DNA from: Methanolobus sp. ZRKC5 | GTDB lineage: Archaea > Halobacteriota > Methanosarcinia > Methanosarcinales > Methanosarcinaceae | Length of the DNA: 64,000 nucleotides | Assembly: GCF_038446525.1 (NCBI RefSeq) | Contig: NZ_CP151792.1 | Location: forward strand, 62,001 to 126,000 | Reading direction: 5' to 3' | Part shown: positions 18,197 to 26,881 of the stretch, one piece after another | Position numbering within the stretch: position 1 is the first letter of the stretch | Layout: the number at the start of each line of letters is the position of its first letter | Program-made: the position numbers and the translations under genes | The notes under the pieces: generated by a model | Databases searched by the model: none | What the model saw: the letters and a program-made list of their open reading frames with translations, nothing else | Told to the model about the DNA's origin: nothing

Positions 18197-18891
18197 TTAC
18201 CTGCCTCCTTTTTAAGTTTCTCAATTTCAAGGTCGACACTTGAATTGGCATTTATCTTTGCAAGTTCCCTGTCAATATCATCGCCGCTGCTTGTAAGATC
18301 ATCGAGTGTACCCACTTCTATGAGCTCATCAAGTGCAGATGCACGAGCTTTCATCTGGTCAGTTTTATTCTCAGCTCTTTCTATTGCCATACCCACGTCA
18401 GCCATTTCTTCACTTATACCTGACACGGATTCATTTATCTTGACTTGAGCTTCAGCTGAAGAATACTGGGCTTTGATGGTTTCCTTCTTTGTCCTGAAAA
18501 CTTCTACTTTGGTCGAAAGGCGCTTCTCGGCTGCAACAAGTTTTTCTTGTTCTTTTTCAATGTCAGCTATCTGCTGGTCAAGACCCTGGACCTGTATTGC
18601 AAGAGCACTCTTCCTTTCAAGAGCCATACGTGCCAGATCTTCTCTGTCAGCCTGTATAGCTTCCTTTGCCTGCCCATCAAGTTTCTCAATGCTCTGTGAC
18701 AATTTTGATCGCTGCAACTGAAGTCTCTTTTTTGATGTTGTTACTTCTGCAACACCTCTTTTTACACCCTGTAACATTTCCAGTTGCTTCTCATAAGAAT
18801 AATCAAGTGTTTCCCGGGGATCTTCCACTCGATCCATTAATTTATTCATTTTTGATTTGACTACTGTTCCCATCCTGTTGAACAATCCCAT
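18193..18891 (-). CDS. pspA: PspA/IM30 membrane-stress protein
   Basis: A 232-residue protein that is almost entirely alpha-helical coiled coil. The start is ATG 18891, behind a very strong TCAGGAGG (18899-18906), not the upstream ATG at 18957. The N-terminus MGLFNRMGTVVKSKMNKLMD is the amphipathic membrane-binding helix, DPRETLDYSYEKQLEML follows as in all PspA/Vipp1 proteins, and long Gln/Glu/Lys helices continue to the end. PspA proteins are ESCRT-III-like; they bind stressed membranes and form rods or rings that limit proton leakage. It is translationally coupled to pspAA and convergent with htpX-pspAB. Confidence 0.93.
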   Translation of the reverse strand: MGLFNRMGTVVKSKMNKLMDRVEDPRETLDYSYEKQLEMLQGVKRGVAEVTTSKKRLQLQRSKLSQSIEKLDGQAKEAIQADREDLARMALERKSALAIQVQGLDQQIADIEKEQEKLVAAEKRLSTKVEVFRTKKETIKAQYSSAEAQVKINESVSGISEEMADVGMAIERAENKTDQMKARASALDELIEVGTLDDLTSSGDDIDRELAKINANSSVDLEIEKLKKEAGK

Positions 18892-19054
18892 GTTATTCCT
18901 CCTGAAAAGTAAAGATAATAAAGGTATAAAGTTCAAATGGCATAAATGCCTTCCCAATTTAAATGTTCACTGCAACAAATAAGAGCAACTATACTTTTAG
19001 ATAGGATTACGATATATAGGATAACATACAGAATTTCTGATGGAGAAGCAAACT

Positions 19055-19573
19055 ATGGTCAATACAGATTACGATGACGAAAATATATTCAGAAGCCAGA
19101 GACTTGCCGTATTTGCTGACGTACAGAACATGTTCTATTCTGCAAGAAATAATTATTCTGACAGTCGCTTGGATTACGAAAAATTGCTTGCCACGGTACT
19201 GAAAGGCAGACAACTTGTAAGAGCAATTGCTTATCTGGTCGAAACAGAAGACATTGATCAGTCAGGATTCAAATACCATTTAAGAAACTTTGGATGGGAA
19301 CTAAGATCCAAACAACTCAAAATAAGACCAGATGGATCAACTAAAGGTGATTGGGATATGGGAATAGCCATTGATGCAATAGCCATATCTGAAAAGGTAG
19401 ATACTGTTGTGATTGTCAGTGGTGATGGAGATTTCACAGCTCTTGTAAATCACCTTAAAGCCTGTGGAGTACGTGTTGAAGTTCATTCTTTTGAAAGGAA
19501 TACAGCAGCGGAACTTATTAGCTCAGCCACAGAATACTATCCAATAGATGAAAGTATACTCCGAAGAAAATAA
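19055..19573 (+). CDS. NYN-domain (LabA/DUF88-like) protein
   Basis: A PIN-like NYN-domain protein of 172 residues. The ATG at 19055 is preferred over 19040 because GGAG (19042-19045) stands 9 bases before it. Conserved acidic sites are visible in FADVQNMFYSAR (D-x-x-N), KGDWDMGIAID and VSGDGDFTAL, matching the metal-binding carboxylates of NYN/LabA proteins. The family is thought to be RNA-cleaving, as in eukaryotic Zc3h12a relatives, although most prokaryotic members have no known substrate. It is divergent from pspA and monocistronic. Confidence 0.85.
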   Translation: MVNTDYDDENIFRSQRLAVFADVQNMFYSARNNYSDSRLDYEKLLATVLKGRQLVRAIAYLVETEDIDQSGFKYHLRNFGWELRSKQLKIRPDGSTKGDWDMGIAIDAIAISEKVDTVVIVSGDGDFTALVNHLKACGVRVEVHSFERNTAAELISSATEYYPIDESILRRK

Positions 19574-19640
19574 GAAAAATTTATTTTACTCTTTGGAACA
19601 AAACGTAAACCCATTTAAAGATTGAGTTTAATTTACTGCT

Positions 19641-21140
19641 ATGTCAAGCAGGTATAAATTACCAGATCACCTTACACTTATCCATCCGCGTTCATTAAAA
19701 CATTTGAATCATCATCTGCATGAACTTGTAAAAAGTAGACTCTGGTTAAAGATTCTCATAGGAATGATGCTGGGAATCGTTACAGGACTTATACTTGGGC
19801 CTTCCACTGGTATTTTGAGCAAGGAAATATCGTACACCATTGGTGAATGGCTGGCATTACCTGGATATATATTCCTTGCACTTCTCCAGATGATTGTTGT
19901 ACCACTTGTTTTTGCATCCATTATAAGGGGAATTGCATCTGGCGAAGATATGCAACAACTCAAAAAAATAGGACTTCGTACAGTTGCCTTTTTTCTCGTT
20001 ACCACTGCACTTGCAATACTTGTAGGGCTTACTCTTGCATTAACAATAAATCCTGGAACTTACATCAGCAGCGAGCTTGTCCAGGATACAATGATGTCAG
20101 ATACAACACAGATGGAACAAAATGAAATGATCACACCTGGTGTTTCTGAACTTCCTAGCATGATAACTACCATTGTACCAACCAATCCATTGGGATCACT
20201 TGCAACCGGAGATATGCTTCAGGTAGTCCTGTTCTCTGTGATTATAGGTGTGGCTCTTGTTTCTATGTCACCTGTGCAATCAAAACCAATGTTAGAGTTA
20301 TTAGGTTCTTTGCAGGAAGTAAGTATGACAGTTGTCAAATGGAGCATGGCACTGGCCCCAATTGCTGTTTTCGGACTGATTAGCAAATTTACAATCAATC
20401 TCGGACTTGATGCATTAATGGGGATGCTGGTCTATGTAGGTACGGTACTGTTGGGACTGTTAATTATGCTCATATTCTATATGATGGTCATCCTGATAGT
20501 AACGGGAAAAAATCCGTTGAATTTTATGAGATCAATAAGAGATGTATTATTACTCGCATTTTCCACATCCAGTTCTGCTGCTGTTATGCCACTTTCAATA
20601 AAAACGGCTGAGGAAAAAATAGGCGTCAGGCCGTCTATATCCCAATTCGTTATTCCCCTTGGCGCTACAATAAATATGAATGGTACAGCTCTTTACCAGA
20701 GCATAGCAGCTGTTTTCCTTGCGCAGGTATTTGGAATAGATCTTGGCTTCGGTGAATTGGTGCTGATAATGATAACTGTAGTTGGAGCCTCAATAGGTAC
20801 ACCATCTACGCCAGGAGTAGGTATTGTAATCCTTGCCCTGATACTGAGCAGTGTAGGAATACCCACTGCTGGTATTGCACTTATTATCGGAGTTGACAGG
20901 ATCCTTGATATGAGCCGTACTGCGGTTAATGTTACCGGAGACCTTGTCACATGTGTTGTTATGGATAAATGGGTGAACGGAAAGAAAAGTGCTAATGAAG
21001 AATTCATTGAAGTCGCAAAACGTGAAGCACAAAGAAGAGTACTTGGAGAAGATGTCATTATTACTGCACGTAACTATTCAGCCTGGCACGATTTGCCTAT
21101 TGGTACTGATTTCATCGAAATAGAGATGTCTGCTCACTAA
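19641..21140 (+). CDS. DAACS-family Na+/dicarboxylate-glutamate symporter with transposon-derived tail
   Basis: A 499-residue secondary transporter of the GltT/GltP/DctA family. Signature elements are all present: the serine-rich re-entrant loop STSSSAAVMP, the NMNGT motif in TM7 (ATINMNGTALYQ), the second hairpin GTPSTPGVG and the TM8 motif DMSRTAVNVTGD that binds the substrate amino group or carboxylate. It should take up aspartate, glutamate or C4-dicarboxylates with Na+ or H+. An N-terminal cytosolic stretch of about 30 residues precedes TM1. The last 23 residues (from RNYSAWHD to the end) are encoded by a 194-bp miniature transposon inserted at 21070. Without it, the gene would end ITAQE at the TAA now found at 21277-21279. 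Confidence 0.93.
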   Translation: MSSRYKLPDHLTLIHPRSLKHLNHHLHELVKSRLWLKILIGMMLGIVTGLILGPSTGILSKEISYTIGEWLALPGYIFLALLQMIVVPLVFASIIRGIASGEDMQQLKKIGLRTVAFFLVTTALAILVGLTLALTINPGTYISSELVQDTMMSDTTQMEQNEMITPGVSELPSMITTIVPTNPLGSLATGDMLQVVLFSVIIGVALVSMSPVQSKPMLELLGSLQEVSMTVVKWSMALAPIAVFGLISKFTINLGLDALMGMLVYVGTVLLGLLIMLIFYMMVILIVTGKNPLNFMRSIRDVLLLAFSTSSSAAVMPLSIKTAEEKIGVRPSISQFVIPLGATINMNGTALYQSIAAVFLAQVFGIDLGFGELVLIMITVVGASIGTPSTPGVGIVILALILSSVGIPTAGIALIIGVDRILDMSRTAVNVTGDLVTCVVMDKWVNGKKSANEEFIEVAKREAQRRVLGEDVIITARNYSAWHDLPIGTDFIEIEMSAH

Positions 21141-21263
21141 CAATCTAACAATCAAAAAAGCAATCAATAGCAACAATCAAAATAAATGATCCTAATGAAA
21201 TTTACGTTTCAACTTTTTGTCAAGATTGTTATTGATAGCGTTTTTATCAGGCTGAATAGTTAC
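21070..21263. mobile_element. 194-bp miniature element (MITE), copy 1
   Basis: Starts GTAACTATTCAGCCTG and ends CAGGCTGAATAGTTAC, a 16-bp terminal inverted repeat that matches the ends of the IS66 element at 32808-35580. Flanked by perfect 8-bp direct repeats TACTGCAC (21062-21069 and 21264-21271). It lies in the 3' end of the symporter gene and supplies its stop codon. No transposase gene; mobilisation in trans by the IS66-type enzyme is the obvious model. Confidence 0.88.
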
Positions 21264-21667
21264 TACTGCACAGGAATAAAAACAAACTTTTTTCTGGCAA
21301 CCAATTTAGTTCATTTTAGATTCCTGCCACGCAAAGCGTGGTTTTGGTTTATTTTTACGATTAAAACAGATGACATTCAATTAAAGCCATCCTTCAACAC
21401 CATATATTTCAAGTTTGGCAGTCAAAATTAATAAAAGTGTTCTTAGCTTTGTTGTAGTCGACAAACATGCAACAAAAACTAAGAACAGATGAGATTATTC
21501 CAAATGAGAATATATGCTTTCCTATCGGAACTATCCTGGCTGTAAATCAATTTTACGATCTACTTGATCTTTCCACTGTTTTTTGTAAACACAAACAGAA
21601 TGGAATTGACATTAACGACCTGTTAAAATCTCTTGTGAGCTATAAGCTCACAGATAATTTTAGTATA

Positions 21668-22547
21668 GAACTTATCTCAAAACGTCTCTTGAACTTTATT
21701 TCAACATAGTAGAAAACATGCAATATCCAGTAGCCCCTTGAAAACAACATTAAGCCTTTCATATCTACTTGCTATTCTTCTGAAACCCATCTTCAACCAT
21801 GCAAAAAATCGTTCTATTGTTCCTCTTTTATGGTATGACTCATACTCGAACCTTGTGGGCCTTCCTCTTTTTCTATTTTTCTCATTCCTGATATTTACAG
21901 GAATGTTACTTTTGATCGCTCTTGATCTCAAGTATTTTCTGATTACAACATTATCATAAGTAGAATCAGCAAGCACTTCTGATGGTCTTGTTCCTAGTCT
22001 TCCATCCGTCTTGACCCTGATACTTTCCATGACCTCGATGAAATGCTGACTATCATGCTCTTTTCCAGAAGCAATCTGTATTGTCAAAGGAAAAACTTCG
22101 CAACTTACACAAACATGGATCTTTATGCCGTTCCTTTTTTTGTGACTGTTGTATGCGGAATCTTCTCCCCTTTTTTAGTTTCAATGAAACTGCTATCAAC
22201 ACATACGACATCCATGGTGAACTTACCTTTTTGGTAAGCGGAATCCCGAAGGGATTCCATTATCATAGTCCATATTCCTTCCTCAGACCACCTTTTGAGT
22301 CTTCTCCAAGCAGTTGCCTGGGAACCATAATTAACTGGCATATCCCCCCATCTGCAACCTGTTATCAGAACAAAGAGAATACCATTGATGACCTTACGGT
22401 CATCAGCTCTCTCTCTTCCGGTTATTGGTTGTGGAGGTAAGTGTGGCCTAATAAACTTCCATTGCTCATCAGAGAGTTCTCTGAATTGCATTCATATCCC
22501 CATAATAACATTAAGAAAGATAGTATTTATAGTTTTGATATGGGTTC
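21668..22547 (-). mobile_element. IS5-family (IS427-like) insertion sequence
   Basis: About 880 bp with imperfect ends, GAACTTATCTCAAAAC on the left and the complement of GAACCCATATCAAAAC on the right. It carries a two-frame transposase on the minus strand. The size and the two-frame design fit the IS427 subgroup. No clear target duplication is seen, in line with a deletion at its right border. Confidence 0.72.
21701..22491 (-). CDS. IS5-family transposase, two frames joined by -1 frameshift
   Basis: OrfA (start 22491, MQFRELSDEQWKFIRPHLPP) is 122 codons and holds the N-terminal helix-turn-helix plus the first catalytic Asp in VCVDSSFIE. OrfB continues in the -1 frame through NGIKIHVCVS, EVLADSTYDN (second Asp) and TIERFFAWLK (Glu). 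The overlap contains a run of seven A residues, of the form A-AAA-AAG, where a programmed -1 slip would fuse the frames after VTKK to give a DDE transposase of about 260 residues. Both frames are intact, so this copy may still be functional. Confidence 0.78.
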
Positions 22548-22682
22548 GTGAAAACTGTCAAACTTGGGATACTACTACCGTCACAATTCAGAATATATTT
22601 AAGTTCTATCCGAGCAGGATATATTAAACTAAAATAAAAAAATACTGAATGCTAAAATAAGGTATGGAGGGAGCATTGTTTT

Positions 22683-23720
22683 TTAATTTTCCTGCCATCC
22701 AAGAGATTCCATTGTTCCAATATCATTTTCTTTTACTTTCAAGCTATAATGGCACATACCGTCCTTCAAATTCACATAACTGAAATCTGAAATCTGTACA
22801 TCATGAGCGGTGCCAAAGTATGCGATTGCAAGTTCTTCCTCGGTGGGTTCCATCAGGAAATTGATATTTCCTTCGCCGTACCAGAGCTGCCATGGTGGTT
22901 GACTGCAAAACATTTGCTCCGAGTTCATCTCAACAAGCTTTTCCAGCATATTCAGGTTCATTTCATCCCATACATCATCAATTATTGCTGATTCGATAAT
23001 TTCGTTGTATAATCTTATCTCGACAGTATGGTTGGTGATGACCGGTGCGACCATCTGGTCTGATCTGTTCCCGTAGCCACCATGGCTGCTTATAAATGTG
23101 TAAATGAGGACGTGTAATTCAGGCTCTTCCACATTGTACTGGTAGTCTGTTAAAGAGAGGTCTGAGCCGTCAAAATTGTAAGTTGGTGAATTCATGATCC
23201 ATTCTTCAGCAATAATTATTGCATCATTTTCAGGGATTGCAATTGCATAGCGCCTTAATTGAACCAGAGCTTCATCTATTTCCCTGAGACCATCAGGCAT
23301 GTATTCATGGAAATAAGGGTCAACTTTTATGGTCTTAGTCATTCCTTCCTGTGTAACTGTAATTTCTACTGTTCCGGTGTCAGCAACAATTGGCTGTCCT
23401 TCCTGTGGTTCGTAGAGTTCGTTCATTTCAGCGAATTCATTATCCCTGAAGAGTTCAAGCAGATTGTTGCGTGTTTCTTCATCAATAGGTTTTATGTATC
23501 TGGATGTCAAGTCATTTTCATAGTTGTAATAGCTAAAATTTACAGCCGTGGAATTAACAATAAGTTCCTGTACTGCCATTTCCTGTAAAGTGAAAGCGCC
23601 GTATGTCAGGTGTGTAATGACTGCGTTATCAGAGATGTCTGGTGTGCCATTTTTCTCTTCTGTGCATCCTGCGCTGAGAATAGCAAGTGCCAGAAGAAAT
23701 ATTATAATTGTTCTTTTCAT
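22683..23720 (-). CDS. Surface lipoprotein of unknown function
   Basis: A 345-residue protein with a GGGGGA site before its ATG. The N-terminus MKRTIIIFLLALAILSAGC is a signal peptide with a lipobox (LSAGC), followed by a Thr/Asp-rich linker. The mature part is acidic, beta-rich and aromatic, with two similar halves that each contain a short ITVTQEG- or EIRLYNE-like strand. No catalytic motif or known domain is recognised. It would be anchored to the outer face of the cytoplasmic membrane through the lipid-modified Cys. It is monocistronic and lies between the IS5-type element and the divergent methyltransferase gene. Confidence 0.7.
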   Translation of the reverse strand: MKRTIIIFLLALAILSAGCTEEKNGTPDISDNAVITHLTYGAFTLQEMAVQELIVNSTAVNFSYYNYENDLTSRYIKPIDEETRNNLLELFRDNEFAEMNELYEPQEGQPIVADTGTVEITVTQEGMTKTIKVDPYFHEYMPDGLREIDEALVQLRRYAIAIPENDAIIIAEEWIMNSPTYNFDGSDLSLTDYQYNVEEPELHVLIYTFISSHGGYGNRSDQMVAPVITNHTVEIRLYNEIIESAIIDDVWDEMNLNMLEKLVEMNSEQMFCSQPPWQLWYGEGNINFLMEPTEEELAIAYFGTAHDVQISDFSYVNLKDGMCHYSLKVKENDIGTMESLGWQEN

Positions 23721-23906
23721 TAAAGTCCCCCTTGATTTTCTCCTTATAATCAGGATATATTCACTCTATTTCTATCTTTGGTGTTTTTTTCACAACTATT
23801 CTTAATCTTTTTTTCTCTTCTCTTAACATCAATCTCCGTCAACATCAGGTGCTTTTAAAATATGGGGACCACAAAAAATTATAATCAGTAAGTACAATGT
23901 CCTTTC

Positions 23907-24653
23907 ATGATCGAATCGCCAATTTTTGAAATATTTTATGGCTTGCCCAGGCAGGGCCCCGGTAGCAATAAATGTACGGAAAAAGCCTTTAGCATGCTTT
24001 CACCTCTTCCGGCAGATGTAAAAATTCTGGATATAGGCTGCGGTGCAGGGATGCAGACCATTCATCTTGCAAAGATTTGTGGTAACTGTCATATTACTGC
24101 AGTTGATGTTTACCAGCCATATCTTGACAGTCTTATGGAAAAGGCGGTAGCTGAAGGAGTTGCTGACAGGATATCCACTGTGTGTACCTCCATGGAAGAC
24201 TTGCCGTTTGGTGCTAATGAATTTGATATAATCTGGTCTGAAGGTGCTATTTTTGTCATGGGTTTTGAAAAAGGACTTGATTACTGGAAACATTTCCTGA
24301 AAGAAGGTGGTTTCATGGCGCTTACAGAGGCAGCCTGGTTCACAGAATCTCCTTCAGAGGAAGTTTTTCAGTTCTGGAATGAATGTTATCCCGATATAGC
24401 GACAATTCCACAAAACGAAAACAGAATTGAAGCTGCTGGGTATACTATTATTGACCAGTTCAAGGTACCGGCATCTGCCTGGTGGGATGATTACTATGTT
24501 CCTCTGGAGAAAAGACTTGATTCAATAGAAGATAAGTTCAAAGGTAATACTGAAGCTGAATCTATAATTGAGTTCTCCAGAAAAGAAATAGAACTTTTCA
24601 GGCAGTATTCAAATGAATATGGTTATGTTTTCTTTGTATTTCAAAAAGAATAA
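23907..24653 (+). CDS. Class I SAM-dependent methyltransferase
   Basis: A 248-residue Rossmann methyltransferase. Motif I is ILDIGCGAGMQTI (residues about 40-52), motif II is HITAVDVYQPYL, with SMEDLPFGANEFDIIWSEGA covering motif III/IV, and GGFMALTEAAWF is the post-motif strand. It resembles the broad UbiE/Methyltransf_11 group. The N-terminal IFEIFYGLPRQGPGS, the WWDDYY segment and a C-terminal helical cap suggest a small-molecule substrate, but it cannot be named. It converges with the Rieske gene with 10 bp between the stops. Confidence 0.85.
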   Translation: MIESPIFEIFYGLPRQGPGSNKCTEKAFSMLSPLPADVKILDIGCGAGMQTIHLAKICGNCHITAVDVYQPYLDSLMEKAVAEGVADRISTVCTSMEDLPFGANEFDIIWSEGAIFVMGFEKGLDYWKHFLKEGGFMALTEAAWFTESPSEEVFQFWNECYPDIATIPQNENRIEAAGYTIIDQFKVPASAWWDDYYVPLEKRLDSIEDKFKGNTEAESIIEFSRKEIELFRQYSNEYGYVFFVFQKE

Positions 24654-24663
24654 AAAAGAATAA

Positions 24664-24987
24664 TCATACAAAGATGGATATGTTTCCGTCTTCAACTTGT
24701 ACTTCAAAAGTTTCAACCTTTGGATCATCCATGTCTATATACTCGCCTGTATCAATATTCTCTCCGGTGCGAATGTCAAAGCCCCAGTTATGGCATGCAC
24801 ATTTGAGTGTATAATCTTCTAGGCTCCCGTTCTTAAGGGGACATCCTTCATGTGGACATTCGTTTGAAATTGCATATACTTTGTTTTCCTTCTTTATCAG
24901 GGCTATTTGTTTATTCCCTGTTTTGATGACCTTTATTTTTTCTTCTTTTAATTTATCTTCTTCTATAGCAAATATCCACTCAGCCAT
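24664..24987 (-). CDS. Rieske-type [2Fe-2S] ferredoxin
   Basis: A 107-residue protein with GGAGGT before its ATG. Cluster ligands are in CPHEGCPL (C-x-H) and CACHNWGFD (C-x-x-H), the standard Rieske pattern, 16 residues apart. It resembles the soluble ferredoxin components of aromatic dioxygenase or nitrite reductase NirD type rather than a membrane Rieske protein: there is no membrane helix, and the length is typical of the small soluble group. A role as an electron carrier is likely, but no partner oxygenase or reductase is encoded nearby. Confidence 0.87.
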   Translation of the reverse strand: MAEWIFAIEEDKLKEEKIKVIKTGNKQIALIKKENKVYAISNECPHEGCPLKNGSLEDYTLKCACHNWGFDIRTGENIDTGEYIDMDDPKVETFEVQVEDGNISIFV

Positions 24988-25139
24988 AAACTACCTCCAT
25001 AGTCTTTTCATCAAAGTATAACTTCGTCTGCATGCATTGGACTCAGTGTAAGTTATACTCCTATAAAATGCACTGTCATTCACTTATAAATAATTGGCGT
25101 AAAAGTAAACCCCAAACTACATAAGTTCATAAAATAAAC

Positions 25140-25333
25140 GTAACTATTCAGCCTGATAAAAACACTATCAATAGCAATCTTGACAAAAAGTTGAGACCTA
25201 CATTTTATTAGGATCATTAATTTTGATTGTTGCCATTGATTGCTTTTTTGATTCTTAGGTTGTTAGTGAGCAAACATCTCCGTTTTGATTAAATCAGTAT
25301 CAATAGGCTAATTGTGGTAGGCTGAATAGTTAC
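25140..25333. mobile_element. 194-bp miniature element (MITE), copy 2
   Basis: Same length and ends as the copy at 21070, with the opposite orientation. Flanked by perfect 8-bp direct repeats AAATAAAC (25132-25139 and 25334-25341). It sits in the 400-bp intergenic gap between the Rieske gene and the next membrane protein; the rest of the gap is unremarkable AT-rich promoter DNA. Confidence 0.88.
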
Positions 25334-25421
25334 AAATAAACTTAATATACAATGTGCCATCATCTTTGATGATATTGGATTAGATCACAAATATCTTATT
25401 GAAATTAAGCTGAAGTTAAAA

Positions 25422-26687
25422 ATGCTACTAACTAAAATAAATACTGAAAACATTTCTTTGGGTGTATTGCGTCTGTGGTTTTCACGGATCATTCTTTACA
25501 TTCTTCTGTTCGTATTCAGTTTTGTAATATTTCACTACATAATTCTGGTTTTTGGACCTCCCATTTATGATATGACGAGTGCACGCTATATGATAAGTGC
25601 CTTGATACAGAGTGAAGCAGCTATAATGGCTATAATTGTCACACTGAGCCTGGTGGCAGTGGAACTTGCTTCGGGTTCTTACTCTGTGAGGATGATCGAT
25701 CTTCTCAAAGTATATAATCCGGATTTCTGGATTCTCATGGTAATTTATATTGTATCCATGATCTATTGTTTGTTCGTTCTAAAATCCATACCTGATAAGA
25801 GCACAGGTCAAATGCAGCTCAGAATAGCATTTGCATTTCACTCAGGTGTTTACTCTTTCTTAGTATTGTTCCCATACCTGTTAAGAACACTTAACATGCT
25901 CAAGCCTTCAACATTGCTAAATATGCAGGCAATGAAACTGAATGCAAAGAATATAACAACAGCTATAAGTTCAGATGCCGACAGAACTCTGGAAAAAGAT
26001 CCCATACAACCAATTATCGATATAATCAGTAGTTCATTGTTAAAACATGATTTTGAAACAACAAGGAACGGACTAAATATCATAGGTAAACGTACCAAAG
26101 AGATATTCACAAACAGTAATCTTGAAATCACAGAACAAAAAACAATTGCAAACTATATTTTTTCCCGTCTTGCAAGGTTTGGGAAGTTCACCTTAAATCA
26201 TGCTGATGAAGATGCTACATTTATTGTGATAAGGAACCTTGAGATCCTATGGAAAGAGTTGGAAAAGAATGATCCTGGTAATTCTGTATTGCAGGCATCA
26301 TCATCCCTTGAACAGATTGGTATAGTTGCATCAGAGAAGCATCAGCGAGATGTACTGTCCACTGTTATCAACCATCTTTTTGATATTGGTCAAGGGGCTT
26401 TGGATGAGGATTATAACAGGGAAGCTTCAAAGGTTATAGATTCCCTGGCTTCGATTGGCTTTTCATGTATTAATAAGCAGACAGACCCCGGAATGGTGGA
26501 AGATATAGTTTATGGGATTGGCAAACTTGGTATAAAGGCAGCAGAAAGTGGCCAAGTATCATCAGCTTCTCAGGCGGCAGATTCTATGAATACTTTAATG
26601 GTTTCCATGGAACTCATAGAAACGCCTGAGTATAAACGACTTTACAGAAAGGCTGAGAAAATATCACAATCAATTCGTTTGGAATAA
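25422..26687 (+). CDS. DUF2254-like membrane protein
   Basis: A 421-residue protein with four membrane helices in its first 160 residues: about 20-45, 65-90, 105-125 and 135-155. These are followed by a soluble domain of about 260 residues made of helical repeats. The motif SEAAIMAIIVTLSLVAVELA, in the second helix, resembles the DUF2254 family, whose function is unknown. In the C-terminal part, units such as SLEQIGIVASEKHQRD and DSLASIGFSCINKQTD look like alpha-solenoid repeats. It is monocistronic and followed by a hairpin terminator. Confidence 0.6.
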   Translation: MLLTKINTENISLGVLRLWFSRIILYILLFVFSFVIFHYIILVFGPPIYDMTSARYMISALIQSEAAIMAIIVTLSLVAVELASGSYSVRMIDLLKVYNPDFWILMVIYIVSMIYCLFVLKSIPDKSTGQMQLRIAFAFHSGVYSFLVLFPYLLRTLNMLKPSTLLNMQAMKLNAKNITTAISSDADRTLEKDPIQPIIDIISSSLLKHDFETTRNGLNIIGKRTKEIFTNSNLEITEQKTIANYIFSRLARFGKFTLNHADEDATFIVIRNLEILWKELEKNDPGNSVLQASSSLEQIGIVASEKHQRDVLSTVINHLFDIGQGALDEDYNREASKVIDSLASIGFSCINKQTDPGMVEDIVYGIGKLGIKAAESGQVSSASQAADSMNTLMVSMELIETPEYKRLYRKAEKISQSIRLE

Positions 26688-26737
26688 TGTTATTTGCCTA
26701 TTATCACCGACAAGCTTAATGCCGTTGCTACTGTTAC

Positions 26738-26756
26738 AAGAGCACTGCTCTTTTTT
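26738..26756 (+). terminator. Hairpin terminator
   Basis: AAGAG and CTCTT pair across a 5-base loop (the full AAGAGCA/TGCTCTT is symmetrical), followed by six T residues. It lies 50 bp after the membrane protein gene. Confidence 0.55.
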
Positions 26757-26881
26757 GTTTTGCTTTACAAAACAATTTGGAACATTAATTCTTAAAGCGG
26801 GCCAAATTGAAAACAAATCCAGATGATGTGACGTCATCCCATGTTTTGCATTGATGGCCACATAATCACAGGAACTATAAT

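Larger units (their letters stand above)
21409..22567 (+). mobile_element. IS1634-type remnant split by an IS5-type insertion
   Basis: The left part (21409-21667) has an end like that at 11112 and the first 67 codons of transposase (from ATG 21467, MQQKLRTDEI). The right end survives only as ACTGTCAAACTTGG at 22554-22567. About 1.3 kb of the interior is gone, replaced by the IS5-type element at 21668-22547. The gene fragment diverges from the 11170 copy exactly at the IS5 border after AGTATA, so a deletion accompanied or followed the insertion. Confidence 0.75.

Noticed and set aside
18892-18957. N-terminal extension of PspA
   Set aside because: The conserved PspA N-terminus begins at 18891 behind a strong GGAGG; the extension is not typical of the family.
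21140-21264. Structured downstream region of the symporter as a regulatory RNA
   Set aside because: The same sequence occurs at two other places with terminal repeats, so it is a mobile element and not a specific regulator.
26822-26840. TGACGTCA palindrome as helicase operator
   Set aside because: An isolated 8-bp palindrome is expected by chance at this scale; mentioned only in the helicase entry.
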